From Punctularia strigosozonata HHB-11173 SS5 (lineage: Eukaryota; Basidiomycota; Agaricomycetes; Corticiales; Punctulariaceae), in contig NW_006767452.1 of the NCBI RefSeq assembly GCF_000264995.1, positions 365,037-424,308 of the forward strand: a DNA stretch of 59,272 nt. The letters are read 5' to 3'. The position numbers were made by a program, and so were the translations under genes. The notes beneath the pieces were generated by a model. The model saw only the letters and a list, made by a program, of their open reading frames with translations, searched no databases and was not told where the DNA came from. Shown here piece by piece: positions 12,303 through 22,821 of this stretch. The stretch's first letter is position 1, and each line of letters begins with the position of its first letter.

Positions 12303-13562
12303 TGACAAGTGATGAACAATCACGAAAGTCCGGGCACAGGGAACGAGTGGACCATATCGAAGCCGCCTGTCAAAGGAACCCTTGAACTCGCGGCGTCCGT
12401 ACGAGCCAGGCCGGCAGGGCCGAAGTGAAAAGCATGGAGAACGTCGTCCAAATTTGGGGTAATGGGAGAGTAGACCGGTTCCAGGCGAGTAAATAACGTT
12501 TTACTGCACAGAGCACACATGGATCCCTGAGGATTAGGGAAGAGTCGAACTATAGCCAGTACTGCTCCTATATATATGACTGACGGCTCTCTGAGCTGCG
12601 CAAACCGTCAGCCATGGCGCAAAAGCGATATCACCGGGATTTTGGCAGGGCTTACTATTGACACCCAGTTAGTATGCAAGCTTTCGGTGCATCACGATCG
12701 AACCTCGCGAAGACTGATACCTAGGTCTATGAACGCGGGAGCGAACCTTCAACTGTATGGTGCTGTATGGTATAGCGGCTTGAATGGTGCGACGGCAATT
12801 CATAGTGCGGACGGGGTTCTGCCGGATATACTCACGCATGTATAAACAACCTCTACCATCCTCTTGGCCTTCAGCTACATCCACCACTAGCATCCTCTCA
12901 TGTAGGATGGTGAACATCCTAAAGTAGACATCCCACTAGGATGTCGACGATGTCGGCGAACACTTGCCAGCAAGCTTGTGCTTCGAGCGGTGAGCGCCTT
13001 GGGTAGCCTGTGGGTGCCGGTGCGTCGTCTTCAGTCCCTAGAAGGGGATAGACAAGAGGTTCGGGGCTATAAGACGAGAAACTTGAAACAAATATGCAGA
13101 ACGTAACCAGAAGCCGAAGGTCATGGGTGAAGACAACCCCGTTTAGGAGACAACCCATAGACGCGTCGTCCGGGCCCGCGCCGTGTCCCACAGACGCCTG
13201 TTGGTATGCGTCACGACGGCATAACAGTCCTGGAGCGGTCTATTCCAAACACGAAGCGATTGTGATCTCGTTGGATACCGTCTCATAAAATCGTGTGTAT
13301 ATCAAGAGCACGTAACCCTCGGTAGCCTACAGCATCAGGTTACAGCCAGGGCGCCGCCGTAGCGCTACTGGGGCAGGGCCGCGATAATTTCCTCAATAAC
13401 AACACACACAGATGGGCGTGTTTCCATCCTATAGCATGACGCGAAACTCTAACACACTCTCCGAGCGCAACACGGTTTCCTACCATAACGCACAACATCA
13501 GTGAGCGACGCAAACGAACTCTAACGAAACCGAACCGACTTTTTTCTGTAGTTCTACCGCAT
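12303..13562. other. Intergenic, no supported gene
   Basis: About 1.25 kb upstream of P450-2 and downstream of MFS transporter 1. Two small nested hairpins (CATCCT...AGGATG and ACATCCT...AGGATGT) lie at about 12890-12945. The small ORFs have no motifs. Confidence 0.4.
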
Positions 13563-15542
13563 TCACATTCTATCTTCGCGGTCTCCTTCTGCGCCTAGCC
13601 TGTCACAATCCCACCTATCCTCCGGCAGTTTCACCGCGACGCACAGCGCGCCGATCGCGAAGGCGTCCAAAATCGCGTACGCCGCGTACCCGCCCAGAAC
13701 ATCGTGCTCGACAGAGAACGCAAACAGCGACGTAGACGCCGCGGGGCCGACCGCTCTTACCACCGACGCTGCCCAGCGAACAACACACCGTGTGCCGTCA
13801 GCCTCGTCTCGATAATTCGGAAGGGAAAGGGGATACTATCTCTCACCGGTCGTTTGAGCGAGCCCGTTCACCGCGCCCAAGCACCGCTTGCTCGGCGCCG
13901 CGCTCGTAATGTACACGTAAATCACGCCTGCACCCCCCGGTACGTACCGACTCTCAGCATCGTCGGATCTCAAGACCAAAATCTAAACAGAACACAAGCC
14001 GCACGCACCGTAACACATATCCCTCACGACGCACAACCCCAGCTCGACCACCAACGCCGCCCACACGCCCGCCGCCATCCCGCCGCTCCTTCTCGCGAGC
14101 GCGTTCATCGCGGGCATCCCCGCGAAGATCGGCAGGAAGGCCGCGATGCCCGACACGAACGTGCGCCTCATGCCGAGCTTGCGGATCACGCGGGGGAGGA
14201 GCGAGGCCTGGACGATGCCGTTGCCGAGGCCGTAGGCGCCCATGACGAGCCCGATCGCGCGCGGGGAGAGGCCGAGGCCGCCGTGGGGGACGGGGGAGGC
14301 GTAGAAGAGCGGTTGGAGGGCGAGGAGGGCGATGTCGAGGAGGGCGAGGAGGGCGTAGTTCGCGAGGGAGACGAGGACCGGACGCGTGAGGACGCTCTTG
14401 AGCGGGGGAGGCTTGCTCTCGTCTACGCCGTCGCTGGGGTCACCACGAGTCGGGGATTCCGGTGAGGTATCGGAGGCCTTTTTGTGGCGGGGAAGCGTCT
14501 GCGATGCGGCGAGATCGGGGGTTCAGAAATGTGTTTCGACGCCGCGTTTAGATAGCAGTGTAGCCCACCTCTTTGAGGACGAACAAGGTGAGGATGAACA
14601 CGAACGCTGAGAACCCGGCCGAGACGGCGCAAGGAAGGAAGTACGGATACTTCCTCCAGAATCGGCCGCCGAACGTCTTCGGCCACGCGTCGTGCGGCCT
14701 CGAGAGCGTTCCGCCTATGAAGGGCCTGCGACGCAACGAGTTGTAAGGTCAGGATCCACCTGCTCGGGTATATGCGCGTATACATGGGGGAACATCAAAG
14801 AGAGAGAGCTCTCACCCTACGGTGACGCCCACGGCCCATGTCAGGGGCAGCAGCGCGAACGCCTGCGCGGCGTTGGACGGGTCGGTCAGCTCGCAGACCA
14901 TGCTTTTCATCACGCCCGTGTTCCCGTTCAACGCTCCGTTCAAGCATCGGCTGTCATAAAAAAAAAGAAAAAGTTAGCGTTGAAGTCTTCGGGAGACGAG
15001 GGAAGAGGAAACCTGACGACGAGCAGCCAGAAGGTGGTCGATAATCCAAAGAACACCATCGAGAGGCAGAGGCCAGAGAGTCCGATCAGCAGAACGGGTT
15101 TACGGCCTATGCGATCGGAGAGGCGGCTCCATTGTAACACCGTCAACGCTTGCGTCGCGAAGAACAGCGTTTGCTGGGAGCGTAAGGTCGGTTCAGGGGC
15201 CTGCTGAGACCATGCGACAGACTCACGATCATGCCAGCGTAATATCCGACCTTTCTCTTATCTCCCTTGATGATGTCCAGCGTCCCGACCAGCTGTGATG
15301 TCTCGTCAGACGCCAGGCTATGAGAAGCAGAGGAAGTGGTGCACCTCGTATATGAAGGGGTATATGCACTGACTCGTCATGGGCTCCGCAAGCTGCACTA
15401 GCATGAGCGTCGCGATCTGCACTTTCGGTAGGGGCGTTTGCTTGTTTTCCGTGGGGGGCGCGTCGACATCGTCGTGCGGCAGGAGCGTGGTTCGTTCGTC
15501 ATGACGGCCCTGCTTGTCTCTGCGAGTGTCTCGCCTAGACAT
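13563..15542 (-). CDS. MFS transporter 1, DHA1-like
   Basis: Twelve-helix major facilitator of the drug:H+ antiporter type, at a cell membrane. The charged N-terminus (MSRRDTRRDKQGRHDERTTL) leads into PLPKVQIATLMLVQLAEPM (TM1) and CIYPFIYE. Later exons give GYYAGMI, QTLFFATQALTVLQWSR, the signature SDRIGRKPVLLIGL between TM2 and TM3, RCLNGALNGNTGV (TM4), IGGTLSRPHDAWP, then after a charged loop the second half with LNYALL-like helices (SLANYALLALLDIALLALQP) and GAVNGLAQTT. An intron with donor gtgcgt at the CYG|GVIYVYITSAAPS junction explains an apparent stop at about 13.99 kb. It shares gene structure with the transporter at 17.4-19.2 kb. The substrate is unknown. Confidence 0.88.
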
Positions 15543-15987
15543 GTCGGGAGTTGTGGTTGGAGAGCAGACCGAAGCTCAGTAGATAGTCTTTGTGGTGACG
15601 TCGCGAACCCCCCGACGGACTGACGAGGTTCGCAAGCCCCACAGGGCGTTCGCAGACGGGAAGGGAAGAGGATGACGCCATCACGATTGTTCTCCAGCTG
15701 CAAGCGCTTGAGGCTTGGGGATATTGAGATATTCGGGCGAGATAACACGCTGGTCTCCTCGGAACACTAGCCAGGGATGAAATGCGAGGACAAACATGCA
15801 TATGGACGATGCTTGGCCAAGATCATGATGCCGATCGCGTCGTGCCGCCGGGTCGAGCCTATCGCGCCAGTCCTGCAAGCAATTGCGACTCGACCGCCAT
15901 ACCACTTATCATAAGTATACTCGCGCGTTCGTCCCGCTTGCACCGACCTCCTAGCTTCATACTCTTTACATCCTAGCCGACCCCGTG
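15543..15987. promoter_or_regulatory. Divergent promoter, MFS1 / dehydrogenase
   Basis: A 445-bp spacer between the minus-strand MFS1 start and the plus-strand dehydrogenase start, so it probably carries both promoters. I see no clear TATA box for either. Short open frames here are chance. Confidence 0.4.
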
Positions 15988-17233
15988 ATGCCGCCCCGCC
16001 CCGACTTCACCACCATCCTCGTCGTCGGCATCCCCTTCCACCCCCGCCTGCGCACCCTCTTACCCTCCTCCACGCTCCTCCACCACCCCGACGGGCGTCG
16101 CGAGCCCGTTCCAGATGCCGAGATGCTGCAAGCGGACGCGATCGTGGGCAGCATGCCCGCCAACCTCCAGCGGCGCGCGCAGGCCCCCCGCTTGAAGTTC
16201 GTGCAGCTGCACAGCGCGGGCGCCGACGCCGACCTCGGGCGGCCGATCTGGGACGAGGTGCAGCAAGGCGGGGGCGAGCCGGAGGTGGTGATGGCCACCG
16301 CGGCCGGAGTGCACATCGGGTGCATACCGCAGGTGAGCTGCAAACATCGCTACTGTCGTCGTCTCAAAGTATGTTCAGGCTGAAGGATGAAGGGCGTGTA
16401 GTACTTCATCATGACGACCCTCGCGCTGTACCACAAGCTGCAAGAGCAAATCATCCCCACCCAGACCGAGAAACGCTGGCCGTCCGACCAAGAAGTCGGC
16501 GGACGGATGTTTATCAAGGAGTTGCGCGGGAAGACCGTCGGGATCCTGGGCTACGGCCAGGTACGTACGACTCCCCATCCCTGAGCGCAATCTCGTCGCT
16601 CAACGTCGTTTCCTCTTTCAGATCGGGCGTGAATCCGCAAGATTAGCACATGCATTCGGCGCAAAGATCATCGCCGCCAACTCCTCCGGCCAACGAAAGC
16701 CTCAAGAAGAGTTCCGTCTCCCGGGCACCGGCGACCCGGATGGCAGGTAAACACACCGCAACGTTACCCCCCTACATCATCTAATTACCCCCTCCAGCCT
16801 CCCCTCAGCCTGGTACTCCACCTCGGACCCCACCTCCCTCGCGACCTTCCTCTCCCTCACCGACGTCCTCCTCCTCGCCCTCCCCTCTACCCCCTCCACC
16901 AAGCACATCCTCGACGCCTCCACCCTCGCCCACCTCAAGCCCTCCTCCATCCTCGTCAACATCGGGCGCGGCCCGCTCGTCCACACGCCCTCGCTCCTCG
17001 CCGCGCTCGACCAGGGCAAGCTCGCCGGCGCGGCGCTGGACGTGACCGATCCCGAGCCGCTCCCTGACGGGCACGCGCTCTACGGCCGTCGGAACGTGAT
17101 CGTGACGCCGCACCTGAGCGGCCGGACGGAGGGGTACTGGGACTACGCGATGGATATCTTGGAGGAGAACGTCGCGCGGTGGAGGGAGGGCCGGGAGCTC
17201 GTGAACGTCGTCGATCCCAAGAAGGGGTACTAA
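15988..17233 (+). CDS. D-isomer-specific 2-hydroxyacid dehydrogenase
   Basis: NAD(P)-dependent oxidoreductase acting on 2-hydroxy or 2-keto acids, soluble. The start is MPPRPDFTTILVVG. Introns lie at 16333-16401, 16561-16620 and 16747-16797. The Rossmann fingerprint GKTVGILGYGQ joined to IGRESARLAHAFGAKI is clear (GxGxxG). The family signatures follow: DVLLLALPSTPSTKHI, then LKPSSILVNIGRGPLVHTPS with the catalytic-region Arg/Gly, then GAALDVTDPEPLPDGHALY, then TPHLSGRTEGYW with the catalytic His. The predicted length of about 355 aa is usual. It sits between two paralogous transporters; whether it works with them is unproven. The stop is TAA at 17231-17233. Confidence 0.93.
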
Positions 17234-17357
17234 ACGCAGCGTTTGCTGTGACATGTGGAGATGCGTTTGTATGCGAATAGATGCGTAGATGAATAGATGA
17301 CCATGCCACAAATCGTTCGCCTTCGTTACTCTGAATCGATACGCCAACGTCTATACC

Positions 17358-19160
17358 TCACTCCTCCTCACTGTCCTCCTCCTTCCATCCATTCTTCGGA
17401 AGCTGCACCGCAGCCACCAACGCCGCCGCCGCCATCGCCACCAATACCACATACACCGCGTACCCTCCCATCAAATCGTGACTGACCGAGAACGCAAACA
17501 GCGACGTCGACAACGCAGGCCCGACCGCGCGCACGACGCTCGCCGTCGTCTGCGCGATCCCGTTCACCGCGCCCAGCGTCCGCCTCGACGGCGCCGCGTG
17601 CGTCACGTACACGAATATCGTCCCGTACGCGAGCTCCATCACCATCGCGCACGTCAGCTGCACCGCCAGCACCGCCCACACCCCCGGCCCCACCCCCCCT
17701 CCTCCCCCTCCTCCCCCTCCTTCTCCATCGCTCCTCCGCGCCAGCACGTTCATCACGGGGAACAGCGCGAACAATGGCACGAACGCGAGCATGCCCACGC
17801 GGAACACGGGCCCCAGGCCGAACGCGCGCACGATCTTGGCCAGGAACAGCACCTGAAATCCGCCGTTCGCGAGGCCGAAGGCGCCCATGATCAGCCCGAT
17901 CGCGCGGGGGGAGAAGCCGAGGCCGCCGGCGGAGACGGGCGTGGAGAGGAAGAGCGGCTGGAGGGCGCAGTACGCGATGTCGAGCGTCGCGAGCAGGCCG
18001 TAGTTGAGCACGCTGACGACGACGGGGCGGGTGAGCAGAGCGCGGAGGGAGGCGTCTGCGTCGGTCGGGGAGGGGTGCGGGTGTGGAGGCAGGGCGGGTT
18101 CGCCCTCGTGGAAGGCGACGGCGCCTTCGGCGGAGAGGTCGCGCTCGAGGTCGGTGTAGTCGGAGGGTTTTGAGGGTTCGGGGCGATGTTCCTTTTGTAC
18201 CGTCTGGGAGAAAGGTCAGCGATCGCTTGGGTGGCTGTAGGAGAGTGCGTACCTCCTTGAGGAAGAGGAGAACGATGACGAAGACAAACGCGGAGAACAC
18301 GGCCGAGACAAAGCACGGCAAGAAGTAGGGATACTGCTGCCAGAACGGATGCGAGAATACGTGGGGCCATGTATCGTGAGGCCGCGAGAGCGAGCCGCCA
18401 ATCATCGGTCTGGTGCAACAGTTCATTGCATGTACGATCTTTGGCAGGCAAACGCGCTCACCCTATGGATACGCCGGCTGCCCATGTTACGGGCATGAGA
18501 GCGAACGCTTGGGCGATGTTGCTGGAATCGCTTATTTCCCCGATCATGCTCTTCATGACCCCGATATTACCGTTGAGCAGCCCGTTGAGGCAGCGACTGT
18601 AAGCGTTTGGTCTACCTCTGCATCCAGCGCGCATACATCCTAGCGTACCTTAAAACCAGGGTCCAGTATGTTCGTGATAGGCCGAAGAAGATCATGGAGA
18701 AGAATAAACCGGACAAGCCGATGAGGAGTACGGGCTTGCGTCCTATGCGATCGGATAGGCGACTCCATTGCAAGACGGTGAGAGCCTCCGTAGCGAAGAA
18801 GAGCGATTGCTGAACGAAGCTTCAGAAACGAGCATACGGCGGAGAAGAAGGACGTACGATCAACCCCGCATAATACCCGACCTTACTCTCATCGCCTCCC
18901 GTGATGTCCAGGGTACGCACAAGCTACGACGATGTCAGGCGGGCCTCCTCGAACAGGGCGCATATACTCACGTCGTTGATGAAAGGATATATGCACTGGC
19001 TCATGATCGGCTCTGCCAGTTGCGCCAGCAGGATGATGCTCATCTGCACCTTGGGCAGCGGCGTAGGCCTCCTCTTCTGCTTCCCATTCCGCGGCGACAA
19101 CAGAGCGGTCTCCTCAGACGCCGGGGTCGTCGTCCCGTCCTCCTCGTAGCTCGAAGTCAT
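17358..19160 (-). CDS. MFS transporter 2, DHA1-like
   Basis: Paralogue of MFS1. It begins MTSSYEEDGTTTPASEETAL, then PLPKVQMSIILLAQLAEPI (TM1), CIYPFIND, GYYAGLIQQSLFFATEALTV, SDRIGRKPVLLIGLSGLFF, RCLNGLLNGNIGVMKSM, IGGSLSRPHDTWP and YFLPCFVSAVFSAFVFVI. After a charged loop (EHRPEPSKPSDYTDLERDL) the second half is intronless, with ALQPLFLSTPVSAGGLGFSP and GAVNGIAQTTASVVRAVGP. A run of nine glycines sits in the loop near 17.70-17.73 kb, encoded by GGGGGA/GGG-type repeats. The acidic tail is KEEDSEEE. Only 124 bp separate it from the dehydrogenase, tail to tail. The very long minus-strand frame at 17368-18426 is a GC-rich shadow of this gene. Confidence 0.9.
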
Positions 19161-19649
19161 GGTCGTAGAGAGAGTCGCGCAGAACCCGCAAGTTGTGTGC
19201 GAGTAAGATGCTCAGAGCATATCAATCGAGTCGAAAATGGTCGATCGGTCCGTGTCGGGTAAAATGATAGGCCTGGAAAACTCTTCTTCGAAGCCTGCGG
19301 CAAAGCTAGTATGCCTATCTTGCCTCAGGAGACATAGCGAGGGAAGGGCAGCTCTGAGGTGGTTTAAGTATATTGCTAAGTTGTGTGGGTTGGCCGACGC
19401 ACGCCGGTCCGTGGCGCCATCGTCCGCGACGAGAGTCTAAGACTGAGTCAAGCTGGCAACTGCAGCGATGCGCTTACCTATCAGATAAGATGTAATCGCA
19501 CCACTCCTCCTCGGACGTCCTTGCCGTGCACTCACGATTTGTCCTTGTTGGCCTACGCAAATCATTCGGCAGAAGATGATATAGATCGAGCGTTAGTGGT
19601 TGAGCAGAGGTAATCTACTTGGGTAAATCACATCATCGAAGCTCAGTAA
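19161..19649. other. MFS2 upstream region, no gene
   Basis: Likely promoter of MFS2 plus spacer up to the Harbinger-like MITE. No recognisable coding exon. Confidence 0.4.
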
Positions 19650-19840
19650 GGCCCCGTTCGGTTGGGGTTGATTCTGTGAGAATCAGGCGCCTGATTTGAC
19701 TTTGCTTGACTTTTGTCCTCCTCGTATGGCAAGCCCCTGTTCTATTATGTTAAGTTTGTCTCACAGTCTTACCGATTATGGTATGCGAGCAGAGTCAAAT
19801 CATCTGATTTTTCCAGAATCAGGCGTCGCCGAACGGGGCC
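19650..19840. mobile_element. PIF/Harbinger-like MITE
   Basis: A 191-bp element with inverted termini GGCCCCGTTCGG. A longer imperfect inner match (TGATTCT...AGAATCAGGCG) gives foldback ends. It is flanked on both sides by TAA (19647-19649 and 19841-19843), the 3-bp TWA target duplication typical of PIF/Harbinger elements. There is no ORF, so it is non-autonomous. It sits about 170 bp before the first exon of the kinase-like gene, in its promoter region, and is absent from the equivalent place at the duplicated copy near 51.6 kb. Confidence 0.82.
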
Positions 19841-19859
19841 TAAATTACCTTTAAAATCG

Positions 19860-21422
19860 AAAAAGTGAGAGTCACGCGTGAGAAATCCACGCATGAGAGT
19901 TATTATATAATATAGAGCTAACTGCACATTTGTTCGCTGGAACGTCTTCTAGGGCACAATCGGCGATTGCGTCGCACAAGACAAACCACAATCAGCTACA
20001 CTAAGCCCCAATGCTTAGCAAAAGCTTGGTAAACAATCGAATTCACGTCTTTGCAATCTACTCAGACGCTTCTACCGCAGGACACCGCTTCCGTGGTCCA
20101 GCTCAACATCATCCAGGGTCTGCTCGACGGCGGTGTCCATCCACCAGTACGCCTCTCTCGTGAAAGTGTACCTGAAGACTATGTGCCGAGGCTTACCTTT
20201 TCCTGCACCCCGCCCGACGACGTCCCACCTCACCCGCTGTCGCCACATCCAGCAGATCCTATCACCTTGGAGGTGATTCTTGGCGCTGAGATTTCTAGCG
20301 GCCGCGTCGGTGTCGCCTATCGGCTTGAATCCGCACGTGCCCTATCACTGGATGGATCGGTTGTTGACATGCGAGTTCCACCGCTCGTAGTGAAGATCGC
20401 AGGAGAGGGCTTTTCGGACACTCTCGCCCGGGAAGCGTGGTTTTACGATGATATGAGACATTGCCAGGGGTCTGTAGTTGCTCGCTGTTACGGCTTTTTC
20501 GAGGCACCGCTACCAGAGCCCGTCACACCGATTCCATGGACTGCGCATCAATCTCCTCACTCCTCTCACGGGTCGGGGAGCAAGTGCTCGGACAAGCCAT
20601 CGAACGAAACTTCGATCATTTTTTCGCCCGAGAACAAGAACAAGCGCCCCATCCCGCGCGGAAAGGGAAGACAGCTTTCTATCCTCCTTCTTGAAGACCT
20701 CGGCGAAGAGAAGTTGCCACTTGGCCCCGCAATGACCATAGATCTACGGTACGCTGCGATGATCACAATTCAGACTTGCTGCTGATTTCATCTTACTAAG
20801 TCAGGAGATATTGTCGTTGATCGATGAGCTCGACTATGTCAGGATCGTGCACGGCGACATAAGACACAACCATATACGTCGCGCCCCATCTCACTCGCCG
20901 AGTCTGTCTTCACCGTATACGGGCCGCACGTACGATTGGCGTCTCATCGACTTCGACAGAGCCATGAAGTGTGACGCCCCTACGGACTATGTCAATGCCC
21001 TAAATAGCGACATTGCACTCGGTCTCCTGGACGGCTTAGCAGAAGGATATGTCATGGAACCTTGGGAACTCTTCTGAGACAGGCGGTGTATAGACTGTCC
21101 CTCAAATTGAAATTGGATCAGTAAGTATCGTTCCAGGCAGTGTTTTATGCGTTTCATGGCGGAACATGTGAAAGGCTGTAATGCGGTGCGGTCTGGAAAG
21201 GCTCTCGTATGTACGACAGTAAAGTTCAAGATCGTGTCCATCTATGTTCTAATTTAGCCTATCAAGGAGAGATGGTGAAAGTCTAGGTTCGAGTCCGAGA
21301 TAACAACTGATGGAAGCGAAGAACGCGCGAGATGCAATCGAAGGAGTGCAATGATGGGCCTAACATCGAAGAGGGCATTTGCAAGGACGTGCCGACTCAT
21401 TTTCTTGAGTTCACAGGCTGGC
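19860..21422. repeat. Dispersed duplication, copy A
   Basis: The kinase-like gene plus flanks is repeated in the same orientation at about 51500-53095. Similarity runs from the upstream CGGCGATTGCGTCGCA block through all exons and introns and about 340 bp of 3' flank (TTTATGCG, GGAGAGATGGTGAAAGTCTA, GAGGGCATTTGCAAGGA). Outer limits are approximate. Confidence 0.8.
20011..21077 (+). CDS. Protein kinase-like protein, copy A
   Basis: Predicted 320 aa from three exons: 20011-20028, 20081-20748 and 20801-21077. The first exon is only six codons (MLSKSL) and joins in phase to DTASVVQLNIIQG. The same micro-exon is conserved in copy B. Kinase-fold landmarks are VVKIAGEG (candidate ATP-anchoring Lys), EAWFYDDM (candidate helix-C Glu), HGDIRHNHI (HxDxxxxN catalytic loop) and LIDFDRA, where the metal-binding motif is DFD rather than DFG. 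No clear glycine-rich loop is visible. The C-terminus is GYVMEPWELF. It belongs to the kinase-like proteins expanded in mushrooms; activity and substrate are unknown. A Harbinger-like MITE lies just upstream. Confidence 0.8.
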
Positions 21423-21502
21423 GCAATTGACGGTCGAAGCTGTCGAAGGGCACAGACCAGAAGGATTCGCACTGACAGACCCTGCTCCCTGAGTGGCACA
21501 TA

Positions 21503-21873
21503 TCAACACATAACCCAACCAGCAGGAACAATCGTGCGGCAGGCAAAACCAACCTCGTAGAAGCAGAAGAACTGCCATGTTACAGGATTGACGGATGCGT
21601 TGCTGTTGTATCTACACATGACACGGTGTCAGTGAGACTCTCTCAAGCGAGAATGCCAAAGCTGAGCGCATACCCGCAAAACGAAGGAGTGCCGGGGGTA
21701 CCTCCGCTGGCGGCCACAAGGTAATAGTCGCTGGGAGCGCCAGCAGTGACGTTCACCGCAGGGTTTGCGATAGCTTTCGGACAGCTTGCACACTGAGCGT
21801 CAGGCGCTGGCAGCGCAGAGGCTGCAGCGGCGGCAGAAAAGATGACGAGAACGGGGGCCAAGGAAAGCTGCAT
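21503..21873 (-). CDS. Small secreted six-cysteine protein
   Basis: Predicted 102 aa from two exons (21873-21674 and 21611-21503) split by a 62-bp intron with donor gtatgc and a CTGAC branch-like site. The start MQLSLAPVLVIFSAAAAASA is a signal peptide with likely cleavage near ALPAPDAQ. The mature part has six Cys: QCASCPK, SFCGYNSNAS, WQFFCFYEV, GFACRT and VMC. If the intron is kept, the frame ends early at GYALSFGILA, so the spliced form with a Cys-rich end is preferred. The frame opens upstream at 21942, but a TATAAA at 21961-21966 makes the 21873 start more likely. No family is recognised. It resembles small secreted (effector-like) proteins of Agaricomycetes. Confidence 0.65.
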
Positions 21874-21960
21874 GACTCGTCCAGAGGGCTTTGGAATAGG
21901 CAGTGTGAGGGGTGCGCTGTGACTCTGCTTGCTGGCGTTCAAGAGCCCTTCGATGCGTGT

Positions 21961-21966
21961 TTTATA
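21961..21966 (-). promoter_or_regulatory. TATA box of the secreted-protein gene
   Basis: TATAAA on the minus strand, about 88 bp before the chosen ATG at 21873 and only about 19 bp before the alternative ATG at 21942. Confidence 0.5.
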
Positions 21967-22821
21967 GAGCGCTGATCCTGTATGCTGGCCTTCTTGCCTT
22001 GAAGCTGGCGTCCACCGTGCATGCCGAAGACCACGCTATCCCCAAGACTTGGGAACATGCTCGTCGGGGCATCGTTCTGGCCGATTGCGGTACCATGCGA
22101 TAGGGCGCGTTTCAGTATGTCAAGGGCTGGATTAGACAGCCTCGCCCGCCTCAGAGCCGACGAGAGCGTCGATGAGCGCGCCGGAGATGGGCGTCGTTGC
22201 GAGTATGAGAACGAGGTTTCAATGAGTGAGATGAGTGGAGACACATCGGCGCGTCTAGGTTGGGTACCATGTGCAACGTGTGATCTAGACAGAAGCTTAC
22301 ACAGGACTGGAGACTGCCTTAGACATGGGAAGATCTATCGAAGCGTGAGCGAATGCACAAACGAGTGCCTTATCCTCCGAAGATTGCCCAAGGATATCCA
22401 CAAATCCATTGATCCAGGAACCAGATACATCCTGGTTTAGCAACGCGAAATCGTGAAGCATCTCCAGTCCAATGACGTACCTGGGAATGGGAAGGCGAGC
22501 CAGCAGCAATCCATCAGAGACTCCTCATAAGACAGCAGGGCATGAGCACGTTAGGCATTTGGACACCCTGTTATACATCGATCCTTGAGAATATACACAG
22601 CACATCATAGCGCAGTACGGTAAGACCAGATAAGCCAAAGATACGAGAGAAATGATACCAGCAAACTGGGCAAGAGATGAGGCAGATCCAAGCGAAGAGA
22701 AATCTGAAGGGATGATACTTGTTTTGGTTGATCCGCGACGTTCGCGAGGAATGGAACTTGGTACGGTCCGGATCCAAGTTGGGGGGTCGCGGTCCCAGAT
22801 CGGCGATGGAGCACGCTAATC
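21967..22821. other. Intergenic, no supported gene
   Basis: Spacer between the secreted-protein promoter and the 3' end of the split MFS gene. Overlapping ORFs in several frames, none with motifs. Confidence 0.4.

Noticed and set aside
13950-14010. Stop codon in the middle of MFS transporter 1
   Set aside because: A GT-AG intron (donor gtgcgt, acceptor gtgcag) removes it and restores the conserved YGVIYVYIT sequence.
17368-18426. 352-codon minus-strand ORF with Arg-rich translation
   Set aside because: It overlaps the MFS2 exons in another frame. The Arg-rich composition is a GC-content shadow.
20045-20047. Loss of the start codon (ACG for ATG) in kinase-like copy A
   Set aside because: The comparison holds, but both copies have an upstream ATG with a six-codon exon and a 52-bp intron that joins in phase to the shared protein. 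The ACG therefore lies in an intron and the gene is not broken by it.
21280-21305. tRNA T-arm-like AGGTTCGAGTCC
   Set aside because: No acceptor stem or D-arm around it, and the duplicated copy near 52.95 kb does not preserve it.
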